64,000 nucleotides of DNA from Leptospira stimsonii (GTDB lineage: Bacteria > Spirochaetota > Leptospiria > Leptospirales > Leptospiraceae): positions 1 to 64,000 of the forward strand of contig NZ_QHCS01000002.1 in NCBI RefSeq assembly GCF_003545875.1, in the 5' to 3' direction. Of this stretch, positions 46,126 to 56,200 are shown piece after piece (position 1 is the stretch's first letter; each line of letters starts with the position of its first letter). Position numbers and translations under genes: made by a program. The notes beneath the pieces were generated by a model. The model ran no database searches. It saw nothing but the letters and a program-made list of their open reading frames with translations, and was not told the DNA's origin.

Positions 46126-46710
46126 TTAGAGGGAATTCAGCTTCTCTCGGATCGTTTCGATTCTCTTACGATTGACACCAAAGTCCGATTTTCCCAGGCG
46201 AGAAGCGGAACGGACATGGATCAAGGGAGAATTTGGGTCGAATAAAAATTCCACGTCGTCGATATATCTCCAAATCAAACTCGTAAATTCCACGTAAAGA
46301 TAATTCGAATCTTCTTTTACGATCTTTGTCCTTGCGATTTCGCCTATCGCAGTTTTTAACTTTGTCTTACCTTCCTCCGGCGTCCCCTTATAACTTAAGG
46401 GTTTGATGGCGTGTTCTGCGTCCGATTCAGGAACGAAGCTACTGACACAATTCGGCGTTTGAGGACAAACGCCTAGTTTACCGTTCTGAACTCCCAAGGT
46501 CGTCGGTCTGGTTCCATTACACTGGACCAAAAAGGAGAGAAAAATCGAAATAAGGATTAGGCTTCCCTTCTTATAGGAAATAACGATCTCGCCTAAGAAA
46601 AATAAATTTCCGAGGCGATTAAAGGAGGAACTCGACTTACGTGCGTTAGATTCTAACGTTTTGGAAGGGGTTTGGATTGCACAAGAATGCGGAAAGAGTC
46701 TGTTTTTCAT
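46126..46710 (-). CDS. DUF1499-family lipoprotein
   Basis: Up to 194 residues. A long N-region leads to a hydrophobic segment and lipobox ending at Cys64 (LSFLVQC). The mature part fits DUF1499: CPQTPNCVSSF near its start, then YLYVEFTSLIWRYIDDVEFL and SASRLGKSDFGVNRKRIETI. DUF1499 proteins are small envelope proteins of unknown role. The true start is unclear because no nearer start codon with a good ribosome site is apparent. Confidence 0.72.
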   Translation of the reverse strand: MKNRLFPHSCAIQTPSKTLESNARKSSSSFNRLGNLFFLGEIVISYKKGSLILISIFLSFLVQCNGTRPTTLGVQNGKLGVCPQTPNCVSSFVPESDAEHAIKPLSYKGTPEEGKTKLKTAIGEIARTKIVKEDSNYLYVEFTSLIWRYIDDVEFLFDPNSPLIHVRSASRLGKSDFGVNRKRIETIREKLNSL

Positions 46711-46836
46711 GGAAGAAGAATAACAGGAAAAACGAAATATGACAAAGAAATTTAGAATCTTTCCAAATTTTCTTATGACTTTCTATAAAAAATTAATTTC
46801 GTGAAATAAATAGGATTCCACTCTAAGTCCAAATCC

Positions 46837-47388
46837 ATGTCTCTTCTTGAATCCGAAAAAGTTCCGCTGGGAAGCTTACTGCCAACCTTTCAGCTTCCAG
46901 ATCCGAATGGAATCGTTTTCTCCTCGGATACACTCTCCGGTTCTACCGGTTTATTGCTGGTTATAACCTGCAATCATTGCCCGTATGCTCAGGCGATTTG
47001 GCCTCGTTTGATCCGCTTTGCCTCCGAGATCCTTTCTTTGGGGGTCAAGACGGTCGCGATCAATCCGAACATTCATCCCGATTATCCGGACGATTCCCCG
47101 GAGGCGATGCTTTTAAAAATCGAAGAATGGGGAATTCCCTTTCCCTATCTTGTGGATGAAAGTCAGGACGTTGCACGAAACCTAAGAGCGATGTGTACTC
47201 CTGATATTTATCTTTACGACAGCGATCGGAAGTTGTTCTATCACGGGAGAATGGACGACAACTGGAAGAATGAAAAACAGATTTCCAGGAAGGAACTCGA
47301 ATTTGCCGTTCACCAACTTGTGAAAGGAAACCCGCCTCCGATCAACCAATTACCCTCGATGGGTTGCTCAATCAAATGGAAGGAATAA
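46837..47388 (+). CDS. Thioredoxin-like / peroxiredoxin-family protein
   Basis: A 183-residue cytoplasmic protein of the AhpC/TSA-Redoxin fold: LGSLLPTFQLPDPNG at the N-terminus, an active-site CNHCPYAQ motif (CxxC) at about residue 48, and MCTPDIYLYDSDRKLFYHGR (cis-Pro region). The CNHCPY form is that of the thioredoxin-like group found alone in many bacteria. Partner unknown. Confidence 0.82.
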   Translation: MSLLESEKVPLGSLLPTFQLPDPNGIVFSSDTLSGSTGLLLVITCNHCPYAQAIWPRLIRFASEILSLGVKTVAINPNIHPDYPDDSPEAMLLKIEEWGIPFPYLVDESQDVARNLRAMCTPDIYLYDSDRKLFYHGRMDDNWKNEKQISRKELEFAVHQLVKGNPPPINQLPSMGCSIKWKE

Positions 47389-47392
47389 TCAC

Positions 47393-48643
47393 TTGCCCGC
47401 AATAACACCAGATCATACGCCCATGGCCGCCGAGTCGTTTCAAGACGCAGAATTTTTAACGGAACACTATCGTGAAATCGAAGCCAAAACTTTGGAACAT
47501 TTCCGTGTCGAATTTAGAAAGAACGAAAGCGCACTGGAGAACGTTTCCACGAACGGACTGATCCCGTATTTGAGGAAAAGCGGCGAACTCTATCAGGATT
47601 GGCGGATATTAAAGAAGAATTTAACTGAAAAATATTCTGAACTACAAAAGAGCAGAAACTTAGAATACGAACTAATTTACAGAAAATTGGTCGCGGATAA
47701 GAATCATAAATCAAAATCGAATTCACTGATTGGAGATATCTTTCAGTCTGTTGTGGACGGGGTTTTAAACACGGTTTACGATTGGTTTGATTCTGATAAA
47801 AAAACAGAACCGCCTCCTGTCAAAACCCAACCGAAATCAACTCAAGACGACGATTTGAAAAAACTCTATCGAGAAATGGTTCAAAAGAAATTAAAGGAAA
47901 GAGATCGTAGTTTTTCATCTTTTCAGGATTTGTTAAAAGAATCCGCCTTGAATTGGAACCAATCCTATAGAAAAAAATTCCATCAAAGCCTCGCCTCAAC
48001 CGTGAAAGAATTAGAATCGTCTAAGGCAAGTAAGGCGGAGATACTAAATTCGTCCAAGTCCGCGAAAAAATCAGTTCTGAATTTTCACGACGAAGACAAA
48101 ATACAAAAATATTCCATTTTTATGATAGACTATTTTTACAATCGTCTTCTCAAAAAAGAACCGATCGCCGAATCCAAAATGGTCGTTCCGGAAAAAACAG
48201 AACCTGCCAAAACGGAAGAATCGAAAAAGGTCGAAGTCAAAAGCGCGCCGTTGATTCCGAATCCCACGAGGACGGAAACGGAAACTCAAAAGACAGTGGA
48301 AAGAATCGTAACTGAATCCGTTAGGGAACCCGAAAAGACGACGGCGTCGAAAAAAAACTGCCCGATCACTGACCTTCCCGATCATCTTATCAAAGAATGT
48401 TATGCCGATTATCTGATCGTAGACGTTTCAACGCGTGAAAAACGCCTGGAACTTCATAGAATTCGTTTGAGCAAAGAAAATCAGAATACGAGGGCGGAAG
48501 CGATCGAATTTTTCGGTCAATGCGTCAACAAGGATCCGTCCGTTATTCCTTTGGCTGAGTCCGTATTAAAGCGACACAATATAACAAAAGAAGAAGAATC
48601 TAAATTGAATGAGATGATCAAAAGACAGAAAACTTGTAAGTAA
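47393..48643 (+). CDS. Hypothetical charged coiled-coil-rich protein
   Basis: Up to 416 residues from TTG 47393, 4 bases after the thioredoxin-like gene (an ATG at 47423 is an alternative). It is rich in Lys, Glu and Ser, with helical, probably coiled-coil segments at about 40-110 and 150-220 and a low-complexity KTEPAKTEESKK-type linker at about 265-320. A small C-terminal domain has paired Cys (CPITDLPDHLIKECYADY). No signal peptide. No family recognised. Confidence 0.6.
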   Translation: MPAITPDHTPMAAESFQDAEFLTEHYREIEAKTLEHFRVEFRKNESALENVSTNGLIPYLRKSGELYQDWRILKKNLTEKYSELQKSRNLEYELIYRKLVADKNHKSKSNSLIGDIFQSVVDGVLNTVYDWFDSDKKTEPPPVKTQPKSTQDDDLKKLYREMVQKKLKERDRSFSSFQDLLKESALNWNQSYRKKFHQSLASTVKELESSKASKAEILNSSKSAKKSVLNFHDEDKIQKYSIFMIDYFYNRLLKKEPIAESKMVVPEKTEPAKTEESKKVEVKSAPLIPNPTRTETETQKTVERIVTESVREPEKTTASKKNCPITDLPDHLIKECYADYLIVDVSTREKRLELHRIRLSKENQNTRAEAIEFFGQCVNKDPSVIPLAESVLKRHNITKEEESKLNEMIKRQKTCK

Positions 48644-49635
48644 TCAATCCGAAAGAGTTCTTACTTTTCGTTTTGCTGATTCCCCTTTATTCAGAATATT
48701 GAAAAGATTATTCATCGATACAGAGGTTGGAAACTGTGGGAGAGATTGGATTCGATTGAAATTGGCCTTCTTTCCTTAAGCTGTCTGCTTCTGGAACTCA
48801 AGTGAATCAACCGAATATTTCTAAAACTTCAGATTGTAAAGATCAGCGCAAAAAAAACTTAGCCGAATTATTTGAATATCCGATTCCCGGTAAAAAAAAT
48901 GTTGTTGAAAACGTGCGTTCTATGCTTTCGATTTGAATCAAGTAAAAATAACATTCAATTTATTGAATTATAGAGATACGTTTCAGAGTTTTATTAAATA
49001 CAAACGCCGGAGTCTCCTTTGGATGATTTGTGATTTTTTTGTTATACGATCACTCACTATATATGAATTTCTTTCCGTTTGAAAGATCTCGATTTTCACG
49101 AGCAAGTTGGAAGAAAGGGAATCGTATCGACGAGAAGTTTCCGAATTCGATCCAAACTCATTGTAAAAGACAATCTTACTTTTTGATTTGCAAGGTCTCG
49201 TCTTGTGGAACGATTCAATCGCCGACGCAGTCGGACCTTGAACGCATGGTCCACATTTTTACGGAAGTGCATGACTACTGAGACGGACTTGCAATTACGC
49301 CTCAAAGAAAAATTTTTGTTCGAATGAGAAGGTTCGTAAATCCGATTCCGGTTTTTTCCGCGGAATTCAAACCATTTCAATTCAACTTTTTCTAAATGGC
49401 TCCTCAAAGATGAATCGAATCTGTCCTTTCGAGAATGTTTTTTTGAAAAGTGTGAGTTCCTACTTTTCCAATTCTTCTTGATTTTGAGAAGAATTTACTG
49501 TGGGCGGGGATTCTCAGAGCAAGTGGGAACTCGTTTGGCGAAATAGTGAGACATAATTACAAAAGGGAAGAAGATAATTTAAAAAACCATCAAGGAATTC
49601 CCTGAAAGATCGATTTTAATACTGCGGAGCTCAGT
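48644..49635. other. Long intergenic region upstream of the flagellar hook operon
   Basis: Nearly 1 kb with no convincing gene. A GTG-started 44-codon frame (48802-48936) and a few others have no support. The hairpins near 49455-49531 are listed separately. The fliK operon promoter probably lies in the last 300 bases, but no flagellar sigma consensus is clear. Confidence 0.5.
49455..49531. repeat. Nested inverted repeats in the fliK leader region
   Basis: The outer arms AGTTCCTAC (49455-49463) and GTGGGAACT (49523-49531) pair with one mismatch. Inside, AATTCTTCT (49470-49478) and AGAAGAATT (49487-49495) form a perfect 9-bp stem with an 8-base loop. The outer arm resembles the TTCCTACA palindrome of the dispersed repeats, and GGGCGGGG lies between the arms, so this may be a decayed third copy. 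Confidence 0.5.
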
Positions 49636-51240
49636 ATGAATATTTCAGGCGATCTTTCCATTTCAGAATTCAAACTTCAAACGCGCATAACGGATCAACC
49701 TTTGAACGCGTCTTCCATTTCCGGTTTGGTCGGGAAGAGTTCATTTATGGATCTTATGAAATCGCTTCAAGGTTCCGCTCAAAAAGGTTTGGATGAAACT
49801 CTTACCGGTATTCAAAACGCTTTCTCCAAAATCGAAACACCGGACATAAAAGATAAAGAAGAAGTCAAGGTTGTATCCGAGCAAGGCAAAGCCGAATCCA
49901 AAAAAGCAGACTTGGTCGAAACAACATCCGTCTCCGAAGAAGTGGAAACCGTTTCGAAAGAGGAAGAGATTGTCGTTTCCGAAGAATTCCCCCATACGTC
50001 CGTTCTTCCTTGGTTCCTTGTTGCCGACGCGAAGGCGGAAGAGACGGTTGATCCGAAAATTGAAATAGAAATATTAAACGAACTGGAATCGGAGATTGTC
50101 TCTGAAACTTCGGTTTCCGATGGGGAAGTAGAAACGCTTTCCACTTCCGACTTGGTTCAGACTCTTTTTTCGAAGGACGAAAGCAACGAATTGTTAAGCG
50201 AAATCGCAATGGAAGAAGAAACCGAAAATTCTTCCATCCTCCCTTCTGCCGAGGAAACAACGATTAAAACGATTGAGAAGGATGGTCGGGGAAGAGCGGA
50301 ACAAAGGACGGAAGTTTCGATCGAGAAAGAATCCAAATTCTCCGAACTTGAATCCCGGACCGTCGAACATTCCACAAAGGATTCCAAAGAGATTTCGAAA
50401 AATTCCTTCCAGAAAGAACCTTCTTCGAAAGTTTCCGAAGAGAGTAAAGCTGAAGTCGCAAAAGAAATCGCCGTCGATTCGGAAAAATGGAAGATCAGCC
50501 GGGATAAAAAAACTGATTCTTATCTTCAATTGAAAACTTCCGGAAGGGAAGAGATTCGAGCGGCCGTTCTCAATCAGTTCTCGGAAAATTCTTCCGGAAA
50601 ATCGGGACAAGACCAATCCTCTCGCGGAGGATCGGGCGATTCTTATTCTTCTCTTGTAAAAGGAGCAACGACGCCTAACGTAGTGGGGCGAGAAATACCG
50701 GGATCCGTAAAGGATTTTTCGATTTCGAAGGAATCACAAGTTCTTTCTAAAAAGGACATTCAACAAAATTTTCAAAACCTCATTCGCTCCGCTAGAGTTC
50801 AAATTCTTGATAATGGTAAAACCGAAGCGAGTATTCGTATGAATCCGAAAGACTTGGGTCAGATGTCTCTTTCCCTTTCGACTGACAAGGATGTCGTCAG
50901 AGGAAAACTTTCGGTGGAATCCGATTTCATCAAACAACAATTAACCGCCGAACTTGCTAACCTGAAACAGGAACTCAAGGCAAACGGTCTTGAACTAGAA
51001 TCTCTCGTAATCGAAGTGAAAGAAAGAGAGGAAGCTTTTGCGTTTAACGCAGATTCCGAAAAACAAAAACAGGACTCTCATCCTTTTCAAGCCGCTTTCG
51101 GCGACGAATGGAATTCCGATTTCAAAAATTCCTCTTGGGAAGAGAACGAACTTTCCTTTGAAGAAAATTCTTCCGAGCCTCATGGTTTTTCCGAAAAAAC
51201 CGAAGGGAAAACAGAGAAACTGCTCGATCTGAAAGTATAG
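49636..51240 (+). CDS. fliK: Flagellar hook-length control protein FliK
   Basis: A 534-residue protein with CGGAG before the ATG. The long N-terminal and middle part is rich in Glu, Ser and Val, low in complexity, and variable as in other FliK proteins. Residues about 380-480 fit the Flg_hook domain: ARVQILDNGKTEASIRMNPK, then DLGQMSLSLS and GLELESLVIEV. It measures hook length and switches export specificity. It heads the fliK-flgD-flgE operon. Confidence 0.87.
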   Translation: MNISGDLSISEFKLQTRITDQPLNASSISGLVGKSSFMDLMKSLQGSAQKGLDETLTGIQNAFSKIETPDIKDKEEVKVVSEQGKAESKKADLVETTSVSEEVETVSKEEEIVVSEEFPHTSVLPWFLVADAKAEETVDPKIEIEILNELESEIVSETSVSDGEVETLSTSDLVQTLFSKDESNELLSEIAMEEETENSSILPSAEETTIKTIEKDGRGRAEQRTEVSIEKESKFSELESRTVEHSTKDSKEISKNSFQKEPSSKVSEESKAEVAKEIAVDSEKWKISRDKKTDSYLQLKTSGREEIRAAVLNQFSENSSGKSGQDQSSRGGSGDSYSSLVKGATTPNVVGREIPGSVKDFSISKESQVLSKKDIQQNFQNLIRSARVQILDNGKTEASIRMNPKDLGQMSLSLSTDKDVVRGKLSVESDFIKQQLTAELANLKQELKANGLELESLVIEVKEREEAFAFNADSEKQKQDSHPFQAAFGDEWNSDFKNSSWEENELSFEENSSEPHGFSEKTEGKTEKLLDLKV

Positions 51241-51258
51241 GGCTCGGAGGAAATCATC

Positions 51259-51969
51259 ATGCCAGAAACATCCGGCGTAAGCCAGCAAGCGACGCGAGAT
51301 CATTATCTCGAAGGAGACAGAAGTTTCAAAATCCGGAACCACATGGAGAATCTGGAGAAGGAGGAGAAAAACGGTCTTAAAGGAATCGAGATTCGTTCGA
51401 CGGTCAAGTCTCTCGGTAAGGATGATTTTCTAAAACTTCTCATCACACAACTTTCTTCTCAAGATCCAACCAATCCCGTTAAGGATCAGGATTTTATCGC
51501 ACAGATGGCGCAATTCTCCTCACTCGAACAGATGAACAATATTTCCACAGGTATTCAGAAGATGGGAAACCGGCAGAGTTTTTCTCTCGTTGGTAAACTC
51601 GTTTCCGGTCCAGACTTTGTAAACGGAGAGAGTATCGCCGGAATCGCCGGAGCTCTCTTTTTTGACGGAGAAGGGAAAACATTCGTTCGAGTCAACGGTA
51701 GATCCATCGATGTGGAACAGATCACCCTGATCAGCGATCCTATCGTTCTCAAAGAACAAGAGGCGGCCTATAACCAAGCTCAAGCTCAGACTATGGCTCC
51801 GGCACCGAAAATGGCGCCTAACGCAACACCCGCGAACTCGGATAACAAAGAAATGTCTTCCGATCCTTCAACGGTGCAACCTCCGGAACTCAAAGATAAA
51901 ACAACCGCGGAAGAAAAGCCTTCCGACTGGAAGTTTCCGGGTAAAGACAAAAGCAATTCATACGAATAA
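51259..51969 (+). CDS. flgD: Flagellar hook capping protein FlgD
   Basis: A 236-residue hook scaffold protein with GGAGG before the ATG. The conserved core LGKDDFLKLLITQLSSQDPT, then NPVKDQDFIAQMAQFSSLEQ is at residues about 55-95. It has an Ala/Pro-rich C-terminal tail. The hook-cap domain around 100-160 is short. Flanked by fliK and flgE in the standard order. Confidence 0.93.
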   Translation: MPETSGVSQQATRDHYLEGDRSFKIRNHMENLEKEEKNGLKGIEIRSTVKSLGKDDFLKLLITQLSSQDPTNPVKDQDFIAQMAQFSSLEQMNNISTGIQKMGNRQSFSLVGKLVSGPDFVNGESIAGIAGALFFDGEGKTFVRVNGRSIDVEQITLISDPIVLKEQEAAYNQAQAQTMAPAPKMAPNATPANSDNKEMSSDPSTVQPPELKDKTTAEEKPSDWKFPGKDKSNSYE

Positions 51970-51996
51970 ACAAAGGATAATCGAGGTAACAGCTTT

Positions 51997-53391
51997 ATGA
52001 TGAGGTCACTCTATTCCGGTGTATCCGGACTTAAAAACCACCAGGTCCGAATGGATGTCATTGGAAATAACATATCTAACGTCAACACTCACGGTTTCAA
52101 AACCGAAAGGGTTACGTTTCAAGATATGATTTCTCAGGAACTCCGCGGAGCTTCCGAACCGAAAGAGAATATCGGAGGTGTGAACCCGCAACAAGTCGGT
52201 TTAGGATCTTTGATTGCGGCAATCGATAAGATCATGACTCAGGGATCCCTCCAAACGACCGGGAAGAATACGGACGTTGCAATGTCCGGCGAAGGATTTT
52301 TCATCGTCAAGGACGGCGATAAGCAATTTTATACAAGAGCGGGCGCTTTTAACTTGGATAAGAACGGTTACTATGTAAATCCAGCGAACGGCCTTAAGGT
52401 GCAGGGTTGGAATGCAAGATTGGACGATAAAGGTAATAAATTTATCAATTCATCCGCTTCCATCGAAGACATCGTGATTCCTGTTTATTCTAAAGAGCCA
52501 GCGAGAGCTACTTCTCAGATCGACTTTAAATCCAACTTGAATTCTTCCGTACCTGCTGTTCCTCCGGATGCGACTCAAGAAGAGATCACTGCGATGATCA
52601 ACGATCCGGATCCGAAGATGAGACGAGGGCACGTAACGACTATCAAAACGTTCGACGATCAAGGAATTCAAAGAGAATTCAAAATGGAACTTTATAAGGT
52701 TCGCGATAATACTTGGAAAGCTCGTCTGAGTCTTACCGATGCAACCCAACTTTCAGTTGATGTTTCCGGCACCGGTGGACAGAACACGCAACTTCCGGGG
52801 AACACGGAGATCGAACTCGGGTTCACTCCGGACGGAAAACTCGTCTACGTTTCCGACGGAACCGATTCGATGAACACCGGTAAGTTGAATGCGAAAGTTT
52901 CCTTTCGGATTCCGGGTAATCCCGCAGTTCAAAATTTCGACCTCAATCTTGGAGAAGCGGGAATGGTCGACGGAATCACTCAGTTCTCTTCCGATTTTAC
53001 TACCAAGGCTGTAAAACAAGATGGATATACCATGGGTTATCTCGAGTCTTTTTCGATCGATAATTCAGGAACGGTTACGGGCGTTTTCTCTAACGGAGTT
53101 CGCCAACCACTCGCGAGAATTGCGACCGCGGTTTTTAATAACCCGGCCGGTTTGGACAAGGCGGGAGATACAATGTTTGCTTATTCTATGAACTCCGGAG
53201 AACCTAACATTGGTGAGGCGGGTGTTCAGGGGAGAGGAAAGATCAACGCGGGTCTTCTTGAAATGTCTAACGTGGATCTTTCCGATCAGTTCACCGATAT
53301 GATCGTAACTCAGAGAGGTTTCCAGGCAAATTCAAGAACCATAACCACTTCGGATCAGATGATCCAGGAAGTTTTAGGTCTGAAACGTTAA
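51997..53391 (+). CDS. flgE: Flagellar hook protein FlgE
   Basis: A 464-residue hook subunit. N-terminal rod-type motif SLYSGVSGLKNHQVRMDVIG, then NNISNVNTHGFKTERVTFQD, with FlgE-type middle domains and the C-terminal helix ending in MIVTQRGFQANSRTITTSDQ. In spirochaetes the hook protein is cross-linked by lysinoalanine; whether this copy is cannot be seen here. GAGGT precedes the start, and a terminator follows at 53406. Confidence 0.95.
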   Translation: MMRSLYSGVSGLKNHQVRMDVIGNNISNVNTHGFKTERVTFQDMISQELRGASEPKENIGGVNPQQVGLGSLIAAIDKIMTQGSLQTTGKNTDVAMSGEGFFIVKDGDKQFYTRAGAFNLDKNGYYVNPANGLKVQGWNARLDDKGNKFINSSASIEDIVIPVYSKEPARATSQIDFKSNLNSSVPAVPPDATQEEITAMINDPDPKMRRGHVTTIKTFDDQGIQREFKMELYKVRDNTWKARLSLTDATQLSVDVSGTGGQNTQLPGNTEIELGFTPDGKLVYVSDGTDSMNTGKLNAKVSFRIPGNPAVQNFDLNLGEAGMVDGITQFSSDFTTKAVKQDGYTMGYLESFSIDNSGTVTGVFSNGVRQPLARIATAVFNNPAGLDKAGDTMFAYSMNSGEPNIGEAGVQGRGKINAGLLEMSNVDLSDQFTDMIVTQRGFQANSRTITTSDQMIQEVLGLKR

Positions 53392-53405
53392 GGTTTCCTT
53401 AACAA

Positions 53406-53448
53406 CTTCTTCTTAGACTTGATTGAATGGTCTAAGAGGAAGGTTTTT
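53406..53448 (+). terminator. Intrinsic terminator after flgE
   Basis: CTTCTTCTTAGAC (53406-53418) and GTCTAAGAGGAAG (53430-53442) pair over 13 positions with one mismatch and an 11-base loop, followed at once by GTTTTT. It should end the fliK-flgD-flgE transcript and separate it from the HD-GYP gene. Confidence 0.82.
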
Positions 53449-53642
53449 CGCCTTGGAGAATTCTTCAAAACATTGTTCATTTTTATCTCAGATTGCCTTT
53501 TCTCTACTGTCATTCTTCCCCAAAAAACGGAAATTATCGAAGATTTCATTTCTTAAATAACAGTTAATTTTTTTTGACATGTTCTGGGAAAAATTCTCTT
53601 TCCACTATTTTTCCCGTACGGTTTCATTGGTTCCTGGAAAGG

Positions 53643-55625
53643 ATGAGTCAGAAGTTCCCTAAATACATAATCACGGACTCCCGTTCAATCTCCAAAAGAC
53701 TCAATCCGGTCGCTTCTCGTTTAGAAGTCCAGTTTTTAGAATTAAAAGAATTCTTTGAATCCGAGTCCATTCGGGATTCTATCGGTTTTATCAACGTCAT
53801 CTTTTATCTCACGATTCCAACTCTTAAAGAATTTCAGAGACAGATCCATAAGCAATTTCAAAGTAATCCCTTGATTCTGAGTCGTTTTATTTTGAACGAT
53901 AGTTTGGATTATATCGACTCTCCGGATTTAAAAATCGAAGACGATCTGATTTTTGCCATTCTTCCGGAAACTTCTTCTGACGTAATTTTGAATAAGACGA
54001 TTCTAAACGCCTTTACTCAGATTCAGATGATTACAGATCAGTTCGATCTTCAACACAAGGTCAATACGACGAAGTATGAAATTTCGAAACTTACTCGAAT
54101 TGGAATCAGCCTGGCGGACGAGAAAGACTTTAATAAACTTCTGAGAGAAATTATTTTTAGCGCGAGAGAGATTGCAGTCGCCGATTCGGGTTCTCTTTAC
54201 CTCGTAGAAAAGGACGAGCTCGGTTTGATAAAAAATCTTAGATTTAAGATTTCTTCTATGGATATAGATACGGAAGAATTCTTACTTCCGATTAATAAAT
54301 CGAGTATCGCCGGTTATGTTGCCGCAACGGGCAAAATTTTGAATATTCCGGATGTCTATGATTTACCGGAAGATGCTGAATACACGTTCAACAGCAATTT
54401 CGACGTTCTATCCAATTACCACACCAAGTCCATGCTCGTCGTTCCGATGAAAAATCATAGGAACGAGGTAGTAGGTGTGATTCAACTCATCAATAAGAAA
54501 CGGAACTTCAATCAAAAATTGACCGTCGATCAGATGAAGGGAAAAGATATTCTCCCATTTGACGATTATTCCGCGCAACTAGTCATGAGCGTCGCTGGAC
54601 AAGCGGCTGTAGCGATTCAAAATAATAATCTCTTACAGGAAATTGAGACTCTCTTTGAAGGTTTTGTCACCGCTTCTGTAAACGCGATCGAATCGAGGGA
54701 TCCGACTACGAGCGGTCACTCTTTTCGTGTCGCTCTTTTGACAGTTGGACTCGCAGAGACAGTAGATCAGGTTGTAGAAGGTAAATACGGTGATATAAAA
54801 TTCTCAAAAGAACAAATCAAAGAAATACGTTATGCGTCTTTGTTGCACGATTTCGGTAAAGTTGGAGTTCGGGAAAAGGTTTTGGTCAAATCCAAAAAAC
54901 TGGAAGATTACGAGCTCGAACTGATCCGCTGGAGATTTCAATATATCAAAAAGGATATCGAATCGAGAATTCTACAAAAGAAAACGGATTATCTTAAAAA
55001 ACACGGAAGTCTGGGTTTTGCCGATTACGAGACTTCTTTGGAATTCGAACTTCAAGTGGAGTATCAAAAACTCGATCAAATGTTCCAAATCGTTATCGAT
55101 TCGAACGAACCTTCAATATTAGAAGAATCTAATTTTCAATTGTTAGAAGAGATCGCCAAAGTGAATTATTCCACGACGAGCGGGGAAAATCTAAATCTAA
55201 TCTCGCCTTACGAATTCGGTTTCCTAACGATAAAAAAGGGATCCTTGGATTTTGCCGAAAGAAAGGAAATCGAATCCCATGTGGAGCACACGTTTCAATT
55301 TTTGAGTAAAATTCCCTGGACCGGCGATTTGAAGTTGGTACCTTCTATTGCGCACGCGCATCATGAGAAGTTGGATGGAACAGGTTATCCTCGAGGTTTG
55401 GCAGGTGATTCGATTCCCGTTCAATCAAGAATTATGACGATTTCCGACATTTTTGACGCCCTTACCGATAAGGATCGTCCTTATAAAAGGGCGGTTCCGC
55501 TTGAAAGAGCTTTGGATATTCTACAGATGGAAGCTCGCGAAAAACATGTGGATCCTGATCTACTTAAAATCTTTATCGAAGGAAAAGTCTACGAAAGGCT
55601 TTCGAATTCCGGACATCTGCGTTAG
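53643..55625 (+). CDS. GAF-domain HD-GYP phosphodiesterase
   Basis: About 660 residues from ATG 53643 (the frame opens at a TTG 53574). The N-terminal 150 residues are unassigned. A GAF domain spans about 160-340 (DSGSLYLVEKDELGL, then MLVVPMKNHRNEVVGVIQLI). The HD-GYP domain follows, with HSFRVALLTVGLAE, LHDFGKVGV, AHAHHEKLDGTGYPRGL and ISDIFDALTDKDRPYK; a large insertion separates the HD and HHEKLDGTGYP motifs. HD-GYP proteins hydrolyse c-di-GMP, so its position after flagellar genes suggests motility control. Confidence 0.9.
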   Translation: MSQKFPKYIITDSRSISKRLNPVASRLEVQFLELKEFFESESIRDSIGFINVIFYLTIPTLKEFQRQIHKQFQSNPLILSRFILNDSLDYIDSPDLKIEDDLIFAILPETSSDVILNKTILNAFTQIQMITDQFDLQHKVNTTKYEISKLTRIGISLADEKDFNKLLREIIFSAREIAVADSGSLYLVEKDELGLIKNLRFKISSMDIDTEEFLLPINKSSIAGYVAATGKILNIPDVYDLPEDAEYTFNSNFDVLSNYHTKSMLVVPMKNHRNEVVGVIQLINKKRNFNQKLTVDQMKGKDILPFDDYSAQLVMSVAGQAAVAIQNNNLLQEIETLFEGFVTASVNAIESRDPTTSGHSFRVALLTVGLAETVDQVVEGKYGDIKFSKEQIKEIRYASLLHDFGKVGVREKVLVKSKKLEDYELELIRWRFQYIKKDIESRILQKKTDYLKKHGSLGFADYETSLEFELQVEYQKLDQMFQIVIDSNEPSILEESNFQLLEEIAKVNYSTTSGENLNLISPYEFGFLTIKKGSLDFAERKEIESHVEHTFQFLSKIPWTGDLKLVPSIAHAHHEKLDGTGYPRGLAGDSIPVQSRIMTISDIFDALTDKDRPYKRAVPLERALDILQMEAREKHVDPDLLKIFIEGKVYERLSNSGHLR

Positions 55626-56200
55626 GCGAAGAGTCAATCCATTCCTTTTTCCTACTTCTTTTTCTTTTTAAAGAATATTCAAAAAACATGTTGTACGATT
55701 TTGTTTGAAAAAGGATTCATTGAATAGCGTGATTTCAGGCTAACTCATTCTGTGCTCACGTCGATCCAGATTCCTCAATAATTTACTAACTTGATATCAC
55801 GAGATACGGATCATCATTCGACCAACTTGATCAACAATTCGCGGAAACCAAGTTAGTCGAAAAACGGGAAATGGATGAAGATAAAAATGATACGTTTTTT
55901 GAAATGTGTATGAAAAGATTCGAGTCCGCGCAAGGATTTGTATTACTTTTGCATACACGTACGATCGAACTTTTGCTACCATCTAAATAGGACCAATTTT
56001 TTAAAATAGATCCCGGTTGGGCGTCCGATCTTTTTTAGCCAGCTATCGAAGGTCGAAACGGATCAAGGCAAGTTTGAAAATATTCTTTGCGGAAGGAAGC
56101 CTGAAATTTCCCTCCTTGTTTCAACTCGAGCTTTTACGATTCTCTTATTCACTTAGGAAAACAAAGGCCGCAAACGTTCACCTAATAAAATATCTATTAT
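55626..56200. other. Intergenic region with a possible short gene remnant
   Basis: A frame on the plus strand is open from 55790 to TAG 55988-55990 and reads like protein (FDQLDQQFAETKLVEKREMD, then RFESAQGFVLLLHTRTIELL), but its only ATG (55871) would give 39 residues and no family is recognised. It may be the tail of a lost gene. Nothing else is evident. Confidence 0.3.

Noticed and set aside
48802..48936. GTG-started frame of 44 codons
   Set aside because: It is short, lacks a clear ribosome site and has no recognised relatives; I could not separate it from chance.
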